From: Candidatus Peregrinibacteria bacterium CG11_big_fil_rev_8_21_14_0_20_49_14
Lineage (GTDB): Bacteria > Patescibacteriota > Gracilibacteria > Peribacterales > Peribacteraceae
Direction of reading: 5' to 3'
Length of the DNA stretch: 64,000 bases
Assembly (NCBI GenBank): GCA_002787035.1
Contig: PCVP01000012.1
Span: forward strand, 1 to 64,000
Part shown: positions 19,066 to 28,733 of the stretch, one piece after another
Layout: each line of letters starts with the position of its first letter
How positions within the stretch are numbered: the stretch's first letter is position 1
Program-made: the position numbers and the translations under genes
The notes under the pieces: generated by a model
Seen by the model: only the letters and a program-made list of their open reading frames with translations
Database searches by the model: none
Told to the model about the DNA's origin: nothing

Positions 19066-19113
19066 GTGTTTGTATATATTATACTACAAATAAGCTATTT
19101 TGTGAAATCACGG

Positions 19114-19201
19114 TGGTGCCGCCGACTGGATTTGAACCAGTACGCCCTTAAGCGGGCAGGGGATTTTAAGTCCCCCGTGTCTACCATTCCACCACGGCGG
19201 C
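19114..19201 (-). tRNA. tRNA-Leu(UAA)
   Basis: On the minus strand the gene begins GCCGCCG, which pairs with CGGCGGC at the other end, followed by A and an encoded CCA. The anticodon stem GGGGA/TCCCC encloses the loop CTTAAAA with anticodon TAA. A long variable arm and GGTTCAAAT in the T loop fit a class II leucine tRNA. Confidence 0.97.
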
Positions 19202-19242
19202 TTGCTTCACGAGTATATACACAAACGGTAGCCTGAGCACAG

Positions 19243-20463
19243 CTAGATAGGCAGTGCCTCGAGATTCAGCTTCGGTGTTGCTTTCACGTACTGCTCACCC
19301 ACATCCAGAGGAGCCCCCGTAATGGGATCTATTTCTTCCGCACTGACAATAAGTCTGCGCAGTGTGGTACCCACGGGTGTGCATGTCATGAGAGTGGCCA
19401 TCCTTTTACTCACCGGCTGATCCAGCACATTTACATTTGTCGGTTTCACTTCTTCTTTCGAGCGAACGATATAGCGATATTTATCGCCTCCGTAGTACAC
19501 CCAGTATTCATCGTTCACTTCCAAGTCATTCAGTCTTGCAAAGACTGTTTTGTATTTTCCCGGTGACCATGGGTAGTACGAACTATGTCCTGTTACAAAG
19601 AAGTTTCCCGCTTGTCCCGGCCTTGCAGTTCCCGGGTAATGCACGACTCCCATCTGCAGTGCATCTTGAATGTTTCCTTCCAGACCTTCCCAGTCTTCGG
19701 CGAGCAATGCTTCGTATGACGGTGTGACCAACGGAATATTCAACCCCAGTTTCGGAATAATAATTCTGTTTTCAGGAGGTCCCACATTCGGCAAAAAACT
19801 CAACAAATCCCCGTTTGATGCTCCGGCAGTTGCCAGACTGGGACTACGTAACAGCTTCTCTTTCAGCGTGTTGTCTGTGGTATTGGCAACTGACTGCGAA
19901 GATTGAGCACGATCTATGGGGTTGATGTATGAGTGACCTATCTTCCAGAAACTTTCGTAGTTCAGCGTCACAAAAAGAAACACGAACAGTGCGGCAAATG
20001 TTCCCCCGAATCGTATGGTATCGAGTACAAACAGACTGAGCCTGCTGTATTGCTTTGTTGTATTGCTACGACGATGAATAATCCATACGGGTTGTGTAAG
20101 AAACTTCCACAATTCGGCAGCAGCTTCACGCAGTGTCATGGCAGATGCGGACGCGGTCTTTACACCTTCTTTGTAACTTGAGCGATACTGCTCCACTCCT
20201 TCTTGCAGAAAATTTTCTGTGAGTGAAAAAATCTTTGTTCTCGCATCTTGCCAGATACTTTGTGTACTTTCCATGTGCCTCGTCAGTCTGCTATGAGCCG
20301 GGGTGACTGTTTCTGTTGTGAGTGAAATTTCATTTTCTTCTTCGATAGTGGTCCACGCGTTCTCTTGCATGATGTGCTCCTCACCCCCCGAATTCGGCGG
20401 AAGAATAATATTCCCGTCTTCATCATACGATGCCCGGTGCTGGTGTTGAGGATCGAAAATCAT
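19243..20463 (-). CDS. Sortase with long cytoplasmic N-terminus
   Basis: 406 residues. About 150 N-terminal residues are hydrophilic, a membrane helix follows at 153-168, and the sortase beta-barrel covers about 228-380. The catalytic set is present: His293 in VTGHSSYY, Cys361 in MTCTPVGT and Arg369/370 in TTLRR. Such enzymes cut LPXTG-like signals and attach proteins to the envelope. The cohesin protein (PGETG) and cupredoxin-like protein (QPETG) encoded at 8782-11329 end in matching signals and are likely substrates. The 150-residue cytoplasmic part is longer than usual. TATAAT ends 3 nt before the ATG. Confidence 0.85.
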   Translation of the reverse strand: MIFDPQHQHRASYDEDGNIILPPNSGGEEHIMQENAWTTIEEENEISLTTETVTPAHSRLTRHMESTQSIWQDARTKIFSLTENFLQEGVEQYRSSYKEGVKTASASAMTLREAAAELWKFLTQPVWIIHRRSNTTKQYSRLSLFVLDTIRFGGTFAALFVFLFVTLNYESFWKIGHSYINPIDRAQSSQSVANTTDNTLKEKLLRSPSLATAGASNGDLLSFLPNVGPPENRIIIPKLGLNIPLVTPSYEALLAEDWEGLEGNIQDALQMGVVHYPGTARPGQAGNFFVTGHSSYYPWSPGKYKTVFARLNDLEVNDEYWVYYGGDKYRYIVRSKEEVKPTNVNVLDQPVSKRMATLMTCTPVGTTLRRLIVSAEEIDPITGAPLDVGEQYVKATPKLNLEALPI

Positions 20464-20574
20464 TGTATTATAACAGAACAGATGCTCTTTTGCACAGAAA
20501 AAGGACTAGATACTACCAGACAAGACTGGACCTATAAAGAGTATTTATTGTCTTATAGTAGGGCTATTCTCGAA

Positions 20575-21675
20575 TTAATGTATTGCGGATGCTATTCGAC
20601 CTCCTCCCAAAATTTCCTGCCCTTTGTATAGAACGATGGCTTGGCCGGATGCTATCCCTCTCACAGGAGTTACGAAGGTAAAAATTCCGGTATTTCCACT
20701 GTACTTCAACGTCCCCTTCCTTTTGGAACCAAGAGAACTTACTCGAGCCAATAATTCCACTTCTTGGCTTTCTCTAGGGCTCCACGAAATCCAATGAATA
20801 TTGTCCGCAGTCAGAGATTTCTTCATGTCTTTTCCGTTTTCAGCCACATAGACGGTATTTGTCTGACTGTCTTTTCTGCTCACATGCAGCGGTATGATTA
20901 GGCCTCCAATACCGAGCCCTTTTCTCTGACCGATAGTGTAAAAGGGCAAACCCTTGTGTGTTCCGACTTTTTTGTCGTCTTCCGTACGTATATCGCCGGG
21001 TTGGATGTCTTGAATATACCTTCGTAAAAACGCATTCGGATCTTTTTCCGGAAAGAAGCAGAGGTCCTGACTCTCTCTGTACTGTGCAGTCATAGGAACG
21101 TTGTACTTCTTCGCCATCTCAAAGATCTCTTCTTTTCGCATTCCTCCCAGCGGCAACAGGATGGAAGAGAGTTTCTCCTGTGTGAGTTCGTACAAATAGT
21201 AACTCTGATCTTTTTCGGCATCCGCTCCTTCCAGCAGAAGATGCCGCTGCGTGCCATTGGATTCGATTTCCGTGGCTATACGCGCGTAGTGACCGGTTGC
21301 GAGCTTCTCGCATCCAAGCTCCTTTGCTTTCTCAAGCAGAGTGCCGAATTTTATGGTTCTGTTACATGCGATACACGGATTCGGTGTTTCTCCTTTCTTA
21401 TGTGCATCCAAAAAGGGATCCACCACTTTCGTTTTGAATTCTTCTTCCATGTTCAGCACGTAAAAGGGAATTCCCAGTGTGTCGCATACGGACCGGGCTC
21501 TCTGAATGTGCTCGACGGAGCAACACTTCGTAGGAATGGCTCTTTGCACCACGGGAGCAAGAGGGTCTGTCCAAAGTTTCATCATTACTCCCACCAATTC
21601 GTGCTCTTGCTCGTGCAGCATGTGTGCAAGAACGCTTGAGTCCACACCTCCCGACATTGCAACCAGTATTTTCAT
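20575..21675 (-). CDS. mnmA: tRNA-specific 2-thiouridylase MnmA
   Basis: 366 residues from the ATG at 21675. The PP-loop SGGVDSSV near the N-terminus binds ATP; CIACNRTIKFG supplies the nucleophilic cysteine and ESQDLCFFPEKD the second catalytic cysteine. GTHKGLPFYTIGQRKGLGI belongs to the central domain. The enzyme thiolates U34 of Lys, Glu and Gln tRNAs. Length and motifs are complete. TACAAT lies 7 nt before this ATG, which decides the start over the long in-frame region upstream. Confidence 0.95.
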   Translation of the reverse strand: MKILVAMSGGVDSSVLAHMLHEQEHELVGVMMKLWTDPLAPVVQRAIPTKCCSVEHIQRARSVCDTLGIPFYVLNMEEEFKTKVVDPFLDAHKKGETPNPCIACNRTIKFGTLLEKAKELGCEKLATGHYARIATEIESNGTQRHLLLEGADAEKDQSYYLYELTQEKLSSILLPLGGMRKEEIFEMAKKYNVPMTAQYRESQDLCFFPEKDPNAFLRRYIQDIQPGDIRTEDDKKVGTHKGLPFYTIGQRKGLGIGGLIIPLHVSRKDSQTNTVYVAENGKDMKKSLTADNIHWISWSPRESQEVELLARVSSLGSKRKGTLKYSGNTGIFTFVTPVRGIASGQAIVLYKGQEILGGGRIASAIH

Positions 21676-21682
21676 CCGTATC

Positions 21683-21688
21683 ATTGTA
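21683..21688 (-). promoter_or_regulatory. -10 box TACAAT, leaderless start of mnmA
   Basis: On the minus strand TACAAT ends 7 nt before the mnmA ATG at 21675. Confidence 0.55.
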
Positions 21689-21732
21689 GTAATGCTACGT
21701 GTATTAGGGATAGTATTTCGGTGGTATTTGTA

Positions 21733-21738
21733 TACAAT
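21733..21738 (+). promoter_or_regulatory. -10 box TACAAT, leaderless start
   Basis: TACAAT lies 6 nt before the ATG at 21745. It faces the mnmA -10 box, so the 70-bp gap is a divergent promoter region. Confidence 0.55.
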
Positions 21739-21744
21739 GCTGGT

Positions 21745-22944
21745 ATGACTTGGACAGCTGAGCAGGCTCTGAAGCATTGGCAGAAGAAAGGACTTCTTAC
21801 AAAAGCGAAGGCTTCCGAACTCGCTGCTTCCCTCAAAGACAGTGATCACGCGGACGAGCATGGCATTCCGCGAGCTGTCGGTATTTTTGCGACTGTGGGA
21901 GCGGTATTGGTGGGGTTGGGAATCCTGCTGTTTATCGGCAGTAACTGGGCGGATATGACTCCGTTTCAGCGCATTGCAGTCCTTTTCTTGGGATACGCGG
22001 TTGTTGCAGCAGGAGCTTACGTTGCTGAAAATCATACATTCAATCGTACGTCGGAGGCTCTCTGGCTGCTTACAGACATTGTATTCGGAGCAAATATTAT
22101 GTTGCTGGCTCAGATATTCCATTTCTCTCTGACATACTGGCAAGGTCCGTTTTTGTGGATGCTCGGCACTCTCTCAATGGGATTTGCCAGGCAAGAGAAG
22201 GTACACGGTTACCTGGCGGTTCCTCTTGGTATTCTGGCTCTGGGTTGGGTAGGGAGCGGTGGCGGGCGCTTCTTCGGAGGACAAATGGAGTTTCTGGGAG
22301 AAAGCGACAATATTCTTCCTCTACTCTCACTCCTCGGTATGGGAATGGTATCCGCTTCTCTGCTCACACGAAGAAATGAAAAATTTGCATTTTTACACGA
22401 GGCACTGATGAGTTGGGGAGTATTGCTTGTTACGGTTCCTCTCATCGTCTCCAGTGCTGATTCCTCCATTCCTCAGGAAATGTACAAAATGACTGGTTCG
22501 GTGAAACAGTGGATAATCATTGGCTCCTCAGTTGCTCTGACTGTGGGGGCAATATTCCAAGGAGACATGAAGCGCTCCGAACTCCGAGGATACCTGTTGG
22601 TATTCTTGGCCCTGTTCGGTGCCTTATTGCTTCAGCGCGACGGACATTCCATGGTCGGAGACATCATGGAAAACAACGCCTTCCTCTACTTCCTCTACGT
22701 CTTGGTTCTTTTTGTACTTTCACTGTGGTCTGTATGGATGGGGGTGCTGTGCCAGAATGCTCGACTCTTAAACTACGGTATTGCTGCCGCTGCGATTATT
22801 ATTACCATTCAGTACTTCTCCTGGTCATTCCTTCTGTTGGACAAATCGTTGGCCTTTATTATCGGAGGTATACTTCTCATAGTCATGACCTTACTTATTG
22901 AACGCAAGAGAAAGAAATTGATTTCCACATTCACCGCATCATGA
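21745..22944 (+). CDS. DUF2157 membrane protein
   Basis: 399 residues. A soluble N-terminus (TAEQALKHWQKKGLLTKAKA) precedes about ten helices, beginning GIFATVGAVLVGLGILLFIG and SNWADMTPFQRIAVLFLGY, the DUF2157 signature. Function is unknown. Its stop overlaps the start of the GDYXXLXY gene by ATGA, and the two families commonly occur as a pair, so they probably work together in the membrane. Confidence 0.85.
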   Translation: MTWTAEQALKHWQKKGLLTKAKASELAASLKDSDHADEHGIPRAVGIFATVGAVLVGLGILLFIGSNWADMTPFQRIAVLFLGYAVVAAGAYVAENHTFNRTSEALWLLTDIVFGANIMLLAQIFHFSLTYWQGPFLWMLGTLSMGFARQEKVHGYLAVPLGILALGWVGSGGGRFFGGQMEFLGESDNILPLLSLLGMGMVSASLLTRRNEKFAFLHEALMSWGVLLVTVPLIVSSADSSIPQEMYKMTGSVKQWIIIGSSVALTVGAIFQGDMKRSELRGYLLVFLALFGALLLQRDGHSMVGDIMENNAFLYFLYVLVLFVLSLWSVWMGVLCQNARLLNYGIAAAAIIITIQYFSWSFLLLDKSLAFIIGGILLIVMTLLIERKRKKLISTFTAS

Positions 22945-23420
22945 AGCGTTCACTTGCACTAGCCATCGGCATACAGGTGATCATTATGATTGCCGTTCTT
23001 GTCCCACCTCTTCTCGTAAAAAATACGGGCACTCGTGTGTATCTGGAAACCAGAAGAGTCGACCCTCGTTCTCTGTTTCGAGGCGACTACGTCATATTGG
23101 ATTATCCCGTTGGAGATCAGGTTTCCGAAGACTTGAGAGATATGGCACGAGAAAACAACGCTCTGATTTATGTGACAGTTACAACCGACCGTCCCGCTAC
23201 GTTTGTTTCTGCGGGATTCGAAAAGCCGACATTACAAGAGGGTGAGGCGTGCCTGTCCGCAAGAGGGGAGTGGGGTTCTGTGGTGTTTCCTCAGATCTCT
23301 CAGTACTTTGTGCCTGAGGGGGAAGGAAAAGAAATAGAGCAAAACCTCAATTCCATGGTTGCCGAAGTGGCAACGACAACACGTTGCAATGCCGTAACGG
23401 TCAGCTTGCAGTCTCTGTAG
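22941..23420 (+). CDS. GDYXXLXY-family membrane-anchored protein
   Basis: 159 residues with one N-terminal helix (about 5-28) and an extracytoplasmic domain. RSLFRGDYVILDYPVGDQ carries the motif that names the family, and a later CLSARGEWGSVVFPQISQYF/VPEG segment also matches it. Function unknown. It starts inside the stop of the DUF2157 gene (4-bp overlap), so translation is likely coupled. Confidence 0.85.
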   Translation: MKRSLALAIGIQVIIMIAVLVPPLLVKNTGTRVYLETRRVDPRSLFRGDYVILDYPVGDQVSEDLRDMARENNALIYVTVTTDRPATFVSAGFEKPTLQEGEACLSARGEWGSVVFPQISQYFVPEGEGKEIEQNLNSMVAEVATTTRCNAVTVSLQSL

Positions 23421-23447
23421 TGGTCATGTCTTCCTTTTCATGCTTTC

Positions 23448-24512
23448 ATGATTGATAAGCTTCGTTCATTGGCGAGTGAGATAGACAAGCTCAATACGAA
23501 GATGAGAGATCCTGACGTTCTCTCCGATCCCAAAGAAATTGCACGTGTGGGGAAGCGAATCTCCGAATTGGAGCCGCTCGTCTCTCTTTTGAAGGAGTAT
23601 GATGCATGTCTTGCTGCCATAGACTTTGTACAAGAGGCAAAAGGAGACTCCGAAATGGAGGCCTTTGCAGAAGAAGAAGCCGATGCTGCTAAAATTCGAA
23701 TGTCTGAATTGGAAGAAGAAATGAAATTATTTCTTATTCCCAAAGACCCCGACGATGACAGGTCTGTTATTCTGGAAATACGGGCAGGAACGGGAGGGGA
23801 AGAGGCGGCGCTGTTTGCGGGTGAGCTTCTGCGCATGTATTTGCGTTTCGCAGAAGAGCAACACTGGTCTACGGAATTGCTTACCAAAGCAGATGCGGAA
23901 GGAGGAGGTATAAAAGAAGCTTCGTGTAAAATAGACGGAGTAGGAGCGTATGGAAACTTAAAGTATGAGTCCGGTGTGCACCGCGTACAGAGAATCCCCG
24001 CAACGGAAAGCAAAGGCCGCATTCATACGTCGGCCGCGTCCGTCGCCATTTTGCCGGAGGCCGAAGAGGTGGATATACACATTAAAGAGGAAGACCTTCG
24101 TATTGATGTGTTTCGCAGCAGCGGACCGGGAGGTCAGTCTGTTAATACGACAGATTCAGCTGTTCGTATAACGCACATACCCACGGGGCTTGTGGTAAGT
24201 TGCCAAGACGAAAAAAGTCAGCTGAAAAATAAAGTGAAAGGAATGGGTATTTTACGATCCCGTCTGTATGCGGCGGAGCAGGAGCGTCTTGCAAAGGAAC
24301 GTGGAGATATGCGCAGCGGTCAAATAGGAACAGGAGACCGCAGTGAAAAAATACGTACCTACAATTTCCCTCAGGATCGCGTGACAGATCACCGATTGGG
24401 CCAGAATTTCAGTAATCTTCCTTCCATTATGGAAGGGGATATTGGCGATATTATCGAACAGCTCAAACGTCATGATCAGGAGATGAAGCTCTCTGCCATT
24501 GCAGAGAGTTAG
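23448..24512 (+). CDS. prfA: Peptide chain release factor 1
   Basis: 354 residues. GPGGQSVNTTDSAVRITH holds the GGQ that triggers peptidyl-tRNA hydrolysis, and HRVQRIPATESKGRIHTSA holds the PAT tripeptide that reads UAA and UAG, which separates it from RF2 (SPF). Domain 1 coiled-coil and the C-terminal basic region are complete. No Shine-Dalgarno sequence precedes the ATG; the upstream stretch is pyrimidine-rich. It converges on the folate-type transporter gene with a 4-bp overlap. Confidence 0.95.
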   Translation: MIDKLRSLASEIDKLNTKMRDPDVLSDPKEIARVGKRISELEPLVSLLKEYDACLAAIDFVQEAKGDSEMEAFAEEEADAAKIRMSELEEEMKLFLIPKDPDDDRSVILEIRAGTGGEEAALFAGELLRMYLRFAEEQHWSTELLTKADAEGGGIKEASCKIDGVGAYGNLKYESGVHRVQRIPATESKGRIHTSAASVAILPEAEEVDIHIKEEDLRIDVFRSSGPGGQSVNTTDSAVRITHIPTGLVVSCQDEKSQLKNKVKGMGILRSRLYAAEQERLAKERGDMRSGQIGTGDRSEKIRTYNFPQDRVTDHRLGQNFSNLPSIMEGDIGDIIEQLKRHDQEMKLSAIAES

Positions 24513-25861
24513 GCAATTTCTCTCTTTCCCGGCTGCGGTTCCGCCGCAATGCTTTTTTCCATGGATGCACCCCTCCCTTCTCCCGTCGCTTGAATATCCG
24601 GAAGGAATCGTATGAGAGGCATTGGCAGGAAACTGGAGAGAATTGCTATCCAGAGCACTTTATCCAGATTTGCGTAGTTCGCTGCCAACTCACCCGTTGC
24701 TTGGCGGACATCGAATACGGTCACAAGCCACGCTCCGCCGAGATCGCTTACCGCAAGTCCGATATTCATGATACTGGCGAGAAGAGCGAACATAGTGGCT
24801 TCCACACCTTTGGGGCATACGCGTGCCACCAAGACCAGCAGAGGTAAGAATGCTATTTCACTCAGCGGTCCCGATATGAAGGTATCTGCCATGGCAAACA
24901 TTTTTGGACTCATGCCGAGGTACGAATACCATCCGTACACGAGTCCTATGCTGGGCAGCGAAAGCACAACACTGGCAATGATTATCCAAAAAAGCAGTTT
25001 TTTAAGCGAAACCGACAGAAGAAACTTTCTGAAAATTACGACACCGACAATGCCCATAGCATGACCTATGAGACTTAAGCGACCGAAGAACTCGGGTGTG
25101 AATTGCAGCTCATCTATCATAAAATAGCTCAGGGATCCTCCGCTGCTGGGTGTTGCTCGCCATATAAACAGGAAGATTGCAGACCACATGATTGCGGGAT
25201 TTATGGCATTTCGAATGCTTTGCCATGTTTCCCGCAGAGAAAATTTCAGTATTTCGCCAGGTCTTTCTGTAATAACCAGAGCGAAGGACGCCGTAAAAAG
25301 AGGGAGGATACCCGTGACCATATATACGTTTCTTGCGCCTATCATTTCCACCAGAATTCCAGATGCATAGGCGACCAGAAGTGCTCCCGTCATTATTGCG
25401 CCCCTGCAGATGCTCTGCAGTTTCCCTGCTTCCTTTTGATCGCGGCTTCTCTCGGCCACAATTCCGTCCACAATCACGTCTGCCAGAGCAAAACCCATAC
25501 CGGACACAAACAAAGCGGCAGCAGCACCCTTGAAGCTATGCACGAAGAGCGCGAGCGAGAAGTATCCCGCACTTCCAAGTAATCCAGCCAAAAAGAGGTA
25601 GGGTTTTCTGCGGAGTTTAAAGATAGGTTGCCTGTCTGAAAGGAAGCCGTAGATCGGTTTAATGCTCCAGGGGATGATGGAGATGGAACCAAGAAACTGC
25701 ATTTGCTGAATGCTGAGACTAAGATCCTCTTTGTAAAAGAATGTGGAGGCCACACTGGCAAGCCCTGTGGCACCGGCTATGAAGTAGACGAATGGAATGA
25801 GGATATTCGTGGCTTTATCTCGCATGCCGTGATAGTAACCTATTTCTAAAGTAGATATCAC
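24509..25861 (-). CDS. Folate-biopterin transporter (BT1/FBT) family protein
   Basis: 450 residues with about twelve helices. SIIPWSIKPIYGFLSD, FKLRRKPYLFLAG, FALADVIVDGIVAERSR and CPKGVEATMFALLASIMNIG are hallmarks of the folate-biopterin transporter branch of the major facilitator superfamily. It lies 23 bp after purD on the same strand, so uptake of folate for the transformylase steps of purine synthesis is a natural guess. The start is a GTG with TATAAA 6 nt upstream; an ATG at 25825 is an alternative. The short hydrophilic tail is acidic and basic mixed and not diagnostic. Confidence 0.8.
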   Translation of the reverse strand: MISTLEIGYYHGMRDKATNILIPFVYFIAGATGLASVASTFFYKEDLSLSIQQMQFLGSISIIPWSIKPIYGFLSDRQPIFKLRRKPYLFLAGLLGSAGYFSLALFVHSFKGAAAALFVSGMGFALADVIVDGIVAERSRDQKEAGKLQSICRGAIMTGALLVAYASGILVEMIGARNVYMVTGILPLFTASFALVITERPGEILKFSLRETWQSIRNAINPAIMWSAIFLFIWRATPSSGGSLSYFMIDELQFTPEFFGRLSLIGHAMGIVGVVIFRKFLLSVSLKKLLFWIIIASVVLSLPSIGLVYGWYSYLGMSPKMFAMADTFISGPLSEIAFLPLLVLVARVCPKGVEATMFALLASIMNIGLAVSDLGGAWLVTVFDVRQATGELAANYANLDKVLWIAILSSFLPMPLIRFLPDIQATGEGRGASMEKSIAAEPQPGKREIA

Positions 25862-25867
25862 TTACAA

Positions 25868-25873
25868 TTTATA
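25868..25873 (-). promoter_or_regulatory. -10 box TATAAA before the folate-type transporter
   Basis: TATAAA on the minus strand ends 6 nt before the GTG at 25861, within the 22-bp gap after purD, which suggests the transporter also has its own promoter. Confidence 0.45.
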
Positions 25874-25883
25874 TATTTGAGAT

Positions 25884-27209
25884 TTACGATCGCAGTTGTT
25901 CCATCGTAGTACTACGCTGAGACACCAGTTCATCTGTTCCGATATCCGCACGAAATCGAACAGGTCCTTGAACCTGCTCACAGAGTTGCTGTGCTATTTT
26001 TTCTGCTTCGGAAATCGTATCTGCTATGCCTACTATTCCCGCAGTGCGGGAACTGCCAAGAGCCAGAGAGCCGTCGTCGTTTTCCGTGATATCTCCGTAA
26101 TAAAGACGCGCGTTTTCTCCTATGTGGGGGAATGTAACCGTTTCACCTTTCTGATTTTTATTGTCGGGATACCCTTGCGGAGTGATGTACTTGCACACTG
26201 TTGCTTTGTGCTTGAATGTTACGAGATCTTCGGACAATTCTCCGGAAATCATGGCCGTACAGATATCCACAAAGTCCGACTGAAGAATCGGCAAAATATT
26301 GAGTGCTTCGGGATCTCCAAAACGAGCATTGTACTCTATGAGTCGCACGCCGTCTCTCACTGCGATAAATCCCCCGTAGAGAATGCCGCGAAAACCTTCT
26401 CCGCATTCTTTCTGCAATGCCGCTGCTGTGAGACGGTTTATCTCTTTCGCTCTTGCAATATCGGCGTCGGATAAGAAGGGGAGTGAGTGATTGGCATCGC
26501 TGTAGGTTCCCATACCACCGGTATTGGGGCCCGTATCTCCTTCAAACGCTCTCTTATGATCCTGCACCGCAGGCATGTCTGCCACTTGCGTACCGCTCAC
26601 AAAACTTAACAGGCTGAATTCCACTCCCACCAGCTTTTCTTCTATGACGACTTGTCCGCACTCTTCTATGCACTCCATTGCATATCGTACTCCGTCCTCC
26701 ACAGACGAGAGATGTTCACCGCTTATCTTCACTCCTTTGCCGCCTTTGAGGGCGTCGTATTTTACGACATATTCACCGCCTAATTCTTGAGCAATATATG
26801 TGTTCAGAATTTCGGGTTCAGCCCTATTAAACAAGCGAAACTTCGGTGATGCATATACGCCATTTCTCTCGAGAAGCTCTCGCGTAAACCCTTTGCTTGC
26901 CTCGATGCGAGCAAGGGATTTCTTCGGGGCAACCGTCGGGATTCCCATGTTCTCCAGGACATCGGCAAGGCCTGCCCCAATGGGATCGTCCGGACCAATG
27001 AAGGCGAATGCCGGCTTCGTTTTTTTTGCGATATCTGCGATGGCATCGAAGTCCATGATATCCATGACGTGCTGCTCATCTGCAATTCTTTTTATACCGG
27101 GATTCCCGGAAGGACTTACCGCGATAATGGAAGGTTTATGACTACTGCGAGACAGCGCTTCTGCTATGGCATGGCCACGAGCGCTACTGGTGATGAGAAG
27201 AATATTCAT
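25884..27209 (-). CDS. purD: Phosphoribosylamine-glycine ligase
   Basis: 441 residues of the ATP-grasp GARS family: NILLITSSARGHAIAEAL at the N-terminus, EYVVKYDALKGGKGVKI in the ATP-binding part, and GDTGPNTGGMGTYSDA, YNARFGDPEALNIL in the catalytic part. It makes glycinamide ribonucleotide, step two of purine synthesis. The purF gene lies 15 bp upstream on the same strand and the folate-type transporter follows. TACATT lies 8 nt before the ATG, so an additional start of transcription inside the operon is possible. Confidence 0.95.
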   Translation of the reverse strand: MNILLITSSARGHAIAEALSRSSHKPSIIAVSPSGNPGIKRIADEQHVMDIMDFDAIADIAKKTKPAFAFIGPDDPIGAGLADVLENMGIPTVAPKKSLARIEASKGFTRELLERNGVYASPKFRLFNRAEPEILNTYIAQELGGEYVVKYDALKGGKGVKISGEHLSSVEDGVRYAMECIEECGQVVIEEKLVGVEFSLLSFVSGTQVADMPAVQDHKRAFEGDTGPNTGGMGTYSDANHSLPFLSDADIARAKEINRLTAAALQKECGEGFRGILYGGFIAVRDGVRLIEYNARFGDPEALNILPILQSDFVDICTAMISGELSEDLVTFKHKATVCKYITPQGYPDNKNQKGETVTFPHIGENARLYYGDITENDDGSLALGSSRTAGIVGIADTISEAEKIAQQLCEQVQGPVRFRADIGTDELVSQRSTTMEQLRS

Positions 27210-27224
27210 AGGAAATCAATGTAT

Positions 27225-28733
27225 CTACACGAGTGCCATCATCTTTCCTCCTTCACCTTCATCTTCCGTAAGGTTGTCATCGAAACCTTTGCGAAGATCA
27301 TTCCTTCCGCAGCCGAGAGATTTTAGAAGCTGCGGTGTAACTTCAGGTGTCGGATAGTGTTTTGTAAAACAGCCGTCACTGAATTTCTTAATTTTAGGAT
27401 TTCCTCTTCTCACCGCTGCTCTCACATCCTCTATGGTCGCGTAGAAGAGTCCGTCCGCTCCGATAAATTTTCGTATCTCTTCTATGCTCTGATTTGCGGC
27501 AATCAGTTCGCTTGTTGTCGGAAGATCTATTCCGTACGGATCGGGTGAAATAATTGGCGGAGAACCCGAGGCAAAGTACACATTCTTCGCGCCGGCACCT
27601 CGTACGATCTCCACAATCTTCTTGCTGGTATTTCCCCGCACTATTGAATCGTCTACCAGAAGCACGTTGTTTCCTTTAAATTCAAGATCTATGGGGTGCA
27701 ACTTAAACTGCAAACTTCGCTTTCGTAGTCCCTGACCCGGCATAATGAACGTACGACCGATGTACCTGTTTTTCACAAAACCTTCGCGGTAGCGAATCTT
27801 CAGTTGGTCTGCCAATCCCGCTGCCATCGGTCGACCGGTATCCGGTACGGGTATCACAGAATCGATTTTTATTCCTGCCTTCTTAATTTGCTTTGCTAAG
27901 GATTCTCCCATGCGAACACGAGCCTTGTAGACGCTTACGCCGTCTATGACTGAGTCGGGAGCCGAAAGGTAGACCCATTCAAAGAGGCAGGGTCGCAGAC
28001 TTCCTTGCCTGCATATGCGGGAATGCAGCTTGTTTTTCCTATCGATGAACACGGCTTCCCCGGGTTGAATATCTCTAATAAATTCGAAATCCAGTGCTTT
28101 GAATGCCGCGTTTTCGGATGCGATAATGTACTCCTCTTTCATGCCGTATTTTCTTTTTCCGAGTTGCAGAGGACGTATGCCGTAGGGGTCTCGAAATCCC
28201 ACGATGCCATGCCCTCCTATGAGAGCAACTACTGAGTACGCACCTGTGCATTGTCTGAATACCGATTTCACCGCTCGGAACACGTGGTCCGGAGTGAGGT
28301 GCTTCGGTTTGGTTTTGCGAAGGGCAACTGAGAAGACATTGAGCAGTACTTCCGAATCCGAATTGGTATTGAGATGCATGTACTCCTCTTCGAGCAGTCT
28401 CTTACTGAGCATACGAGCATTCGTAAGGTTTCCGTTGTGAGCGAGTGCGATACCGAAAGGTGAATTGACGAAGAACGGCTGTGCTTCAAACTCACTGGCG
28501 CATCCCGCAGTGGGATACCGCACATGGCCGATTCCCATGCGACCTTTCAGTCTTCCCAGCGACTTCGTATGAAACACGTCGCGTACCGTTCCGTTTGCTT
28601 TTTTAAGATGAAATTGGTTGTCGTAGGTCATAATACCCGCCGCATCTTGTCCGCGATGCTGCAGAAGAATAAGTCCGTCGTAGAGATCTTGGATGACATC
28701 CTGATAGCCGGAGACTCCAATAATCCCACACAT
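27225..28733 (-). CDS. purF: Amidophosphoribosyltransferase
   Basis: 502 residues. The N-terminal nucleophile is Cys2 (MCGIIGVSGYQD, no propeptide visible), followed by LILLQHRGQDAAGIM of the glutaminase domain. The phosphoribosyltransferase part has NVLLVDDSIVRGNTSKK (PRPP loop) and YGIDLPTTSELIA. It makes phosphoribosylamine, the committed step of purine synthesis. First gene of the purF-purD-transporter run, 125 bp downstream of folD. No Shine-Dalgarno sequence and no close -10 are seen here, so its mRNA probably has a longer leader or comes from folD. Confidence 0.95.
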   Translation of the reverse strand: MCGIIGVSGYQDVIQDLYDGLILLQHRGQDAAGIMTYDNQFHLKKANGTVRDVFHTKSLGRLKGRMGIGHVRYPTAGCASEFEAQPFFVNSPFGIALAHNGNLTNARMLSKRLLEEEYMHLNTNSDSEVLLNVFSVALRKTKPKHLTPDHVFRAVKSVFRQCTGAYSVVALIGGHGIVGFRDPYGIRPLQLGKRKYGMKEEYIIASENAAFKALDFEFIRDIQPGEAVFIDRKNKLHSRICRQGSLRPCLFEWVYLSAPDSVIDGVSVYKARVRMGESLAKQIKKAGIKIDSVIPVPDTGRPMAAGLADQLKIRYREGFVKNRYIGRTFIMPGQGLRKRSLQFKLHPIDLEFKGNNVLLVDDSIVRGNTSKKIVEIVRGAGAKNVYFASGSPPIISPDPYGIDLPTTSELIAANQSIEEIRKFIGADGLFYATIEDVRAAVRRGNPKIKKFSDGCFTKHYPTPEVTPQLLKSLGCGRNDLRKGFDDNLTEDEGEGGKMMALV

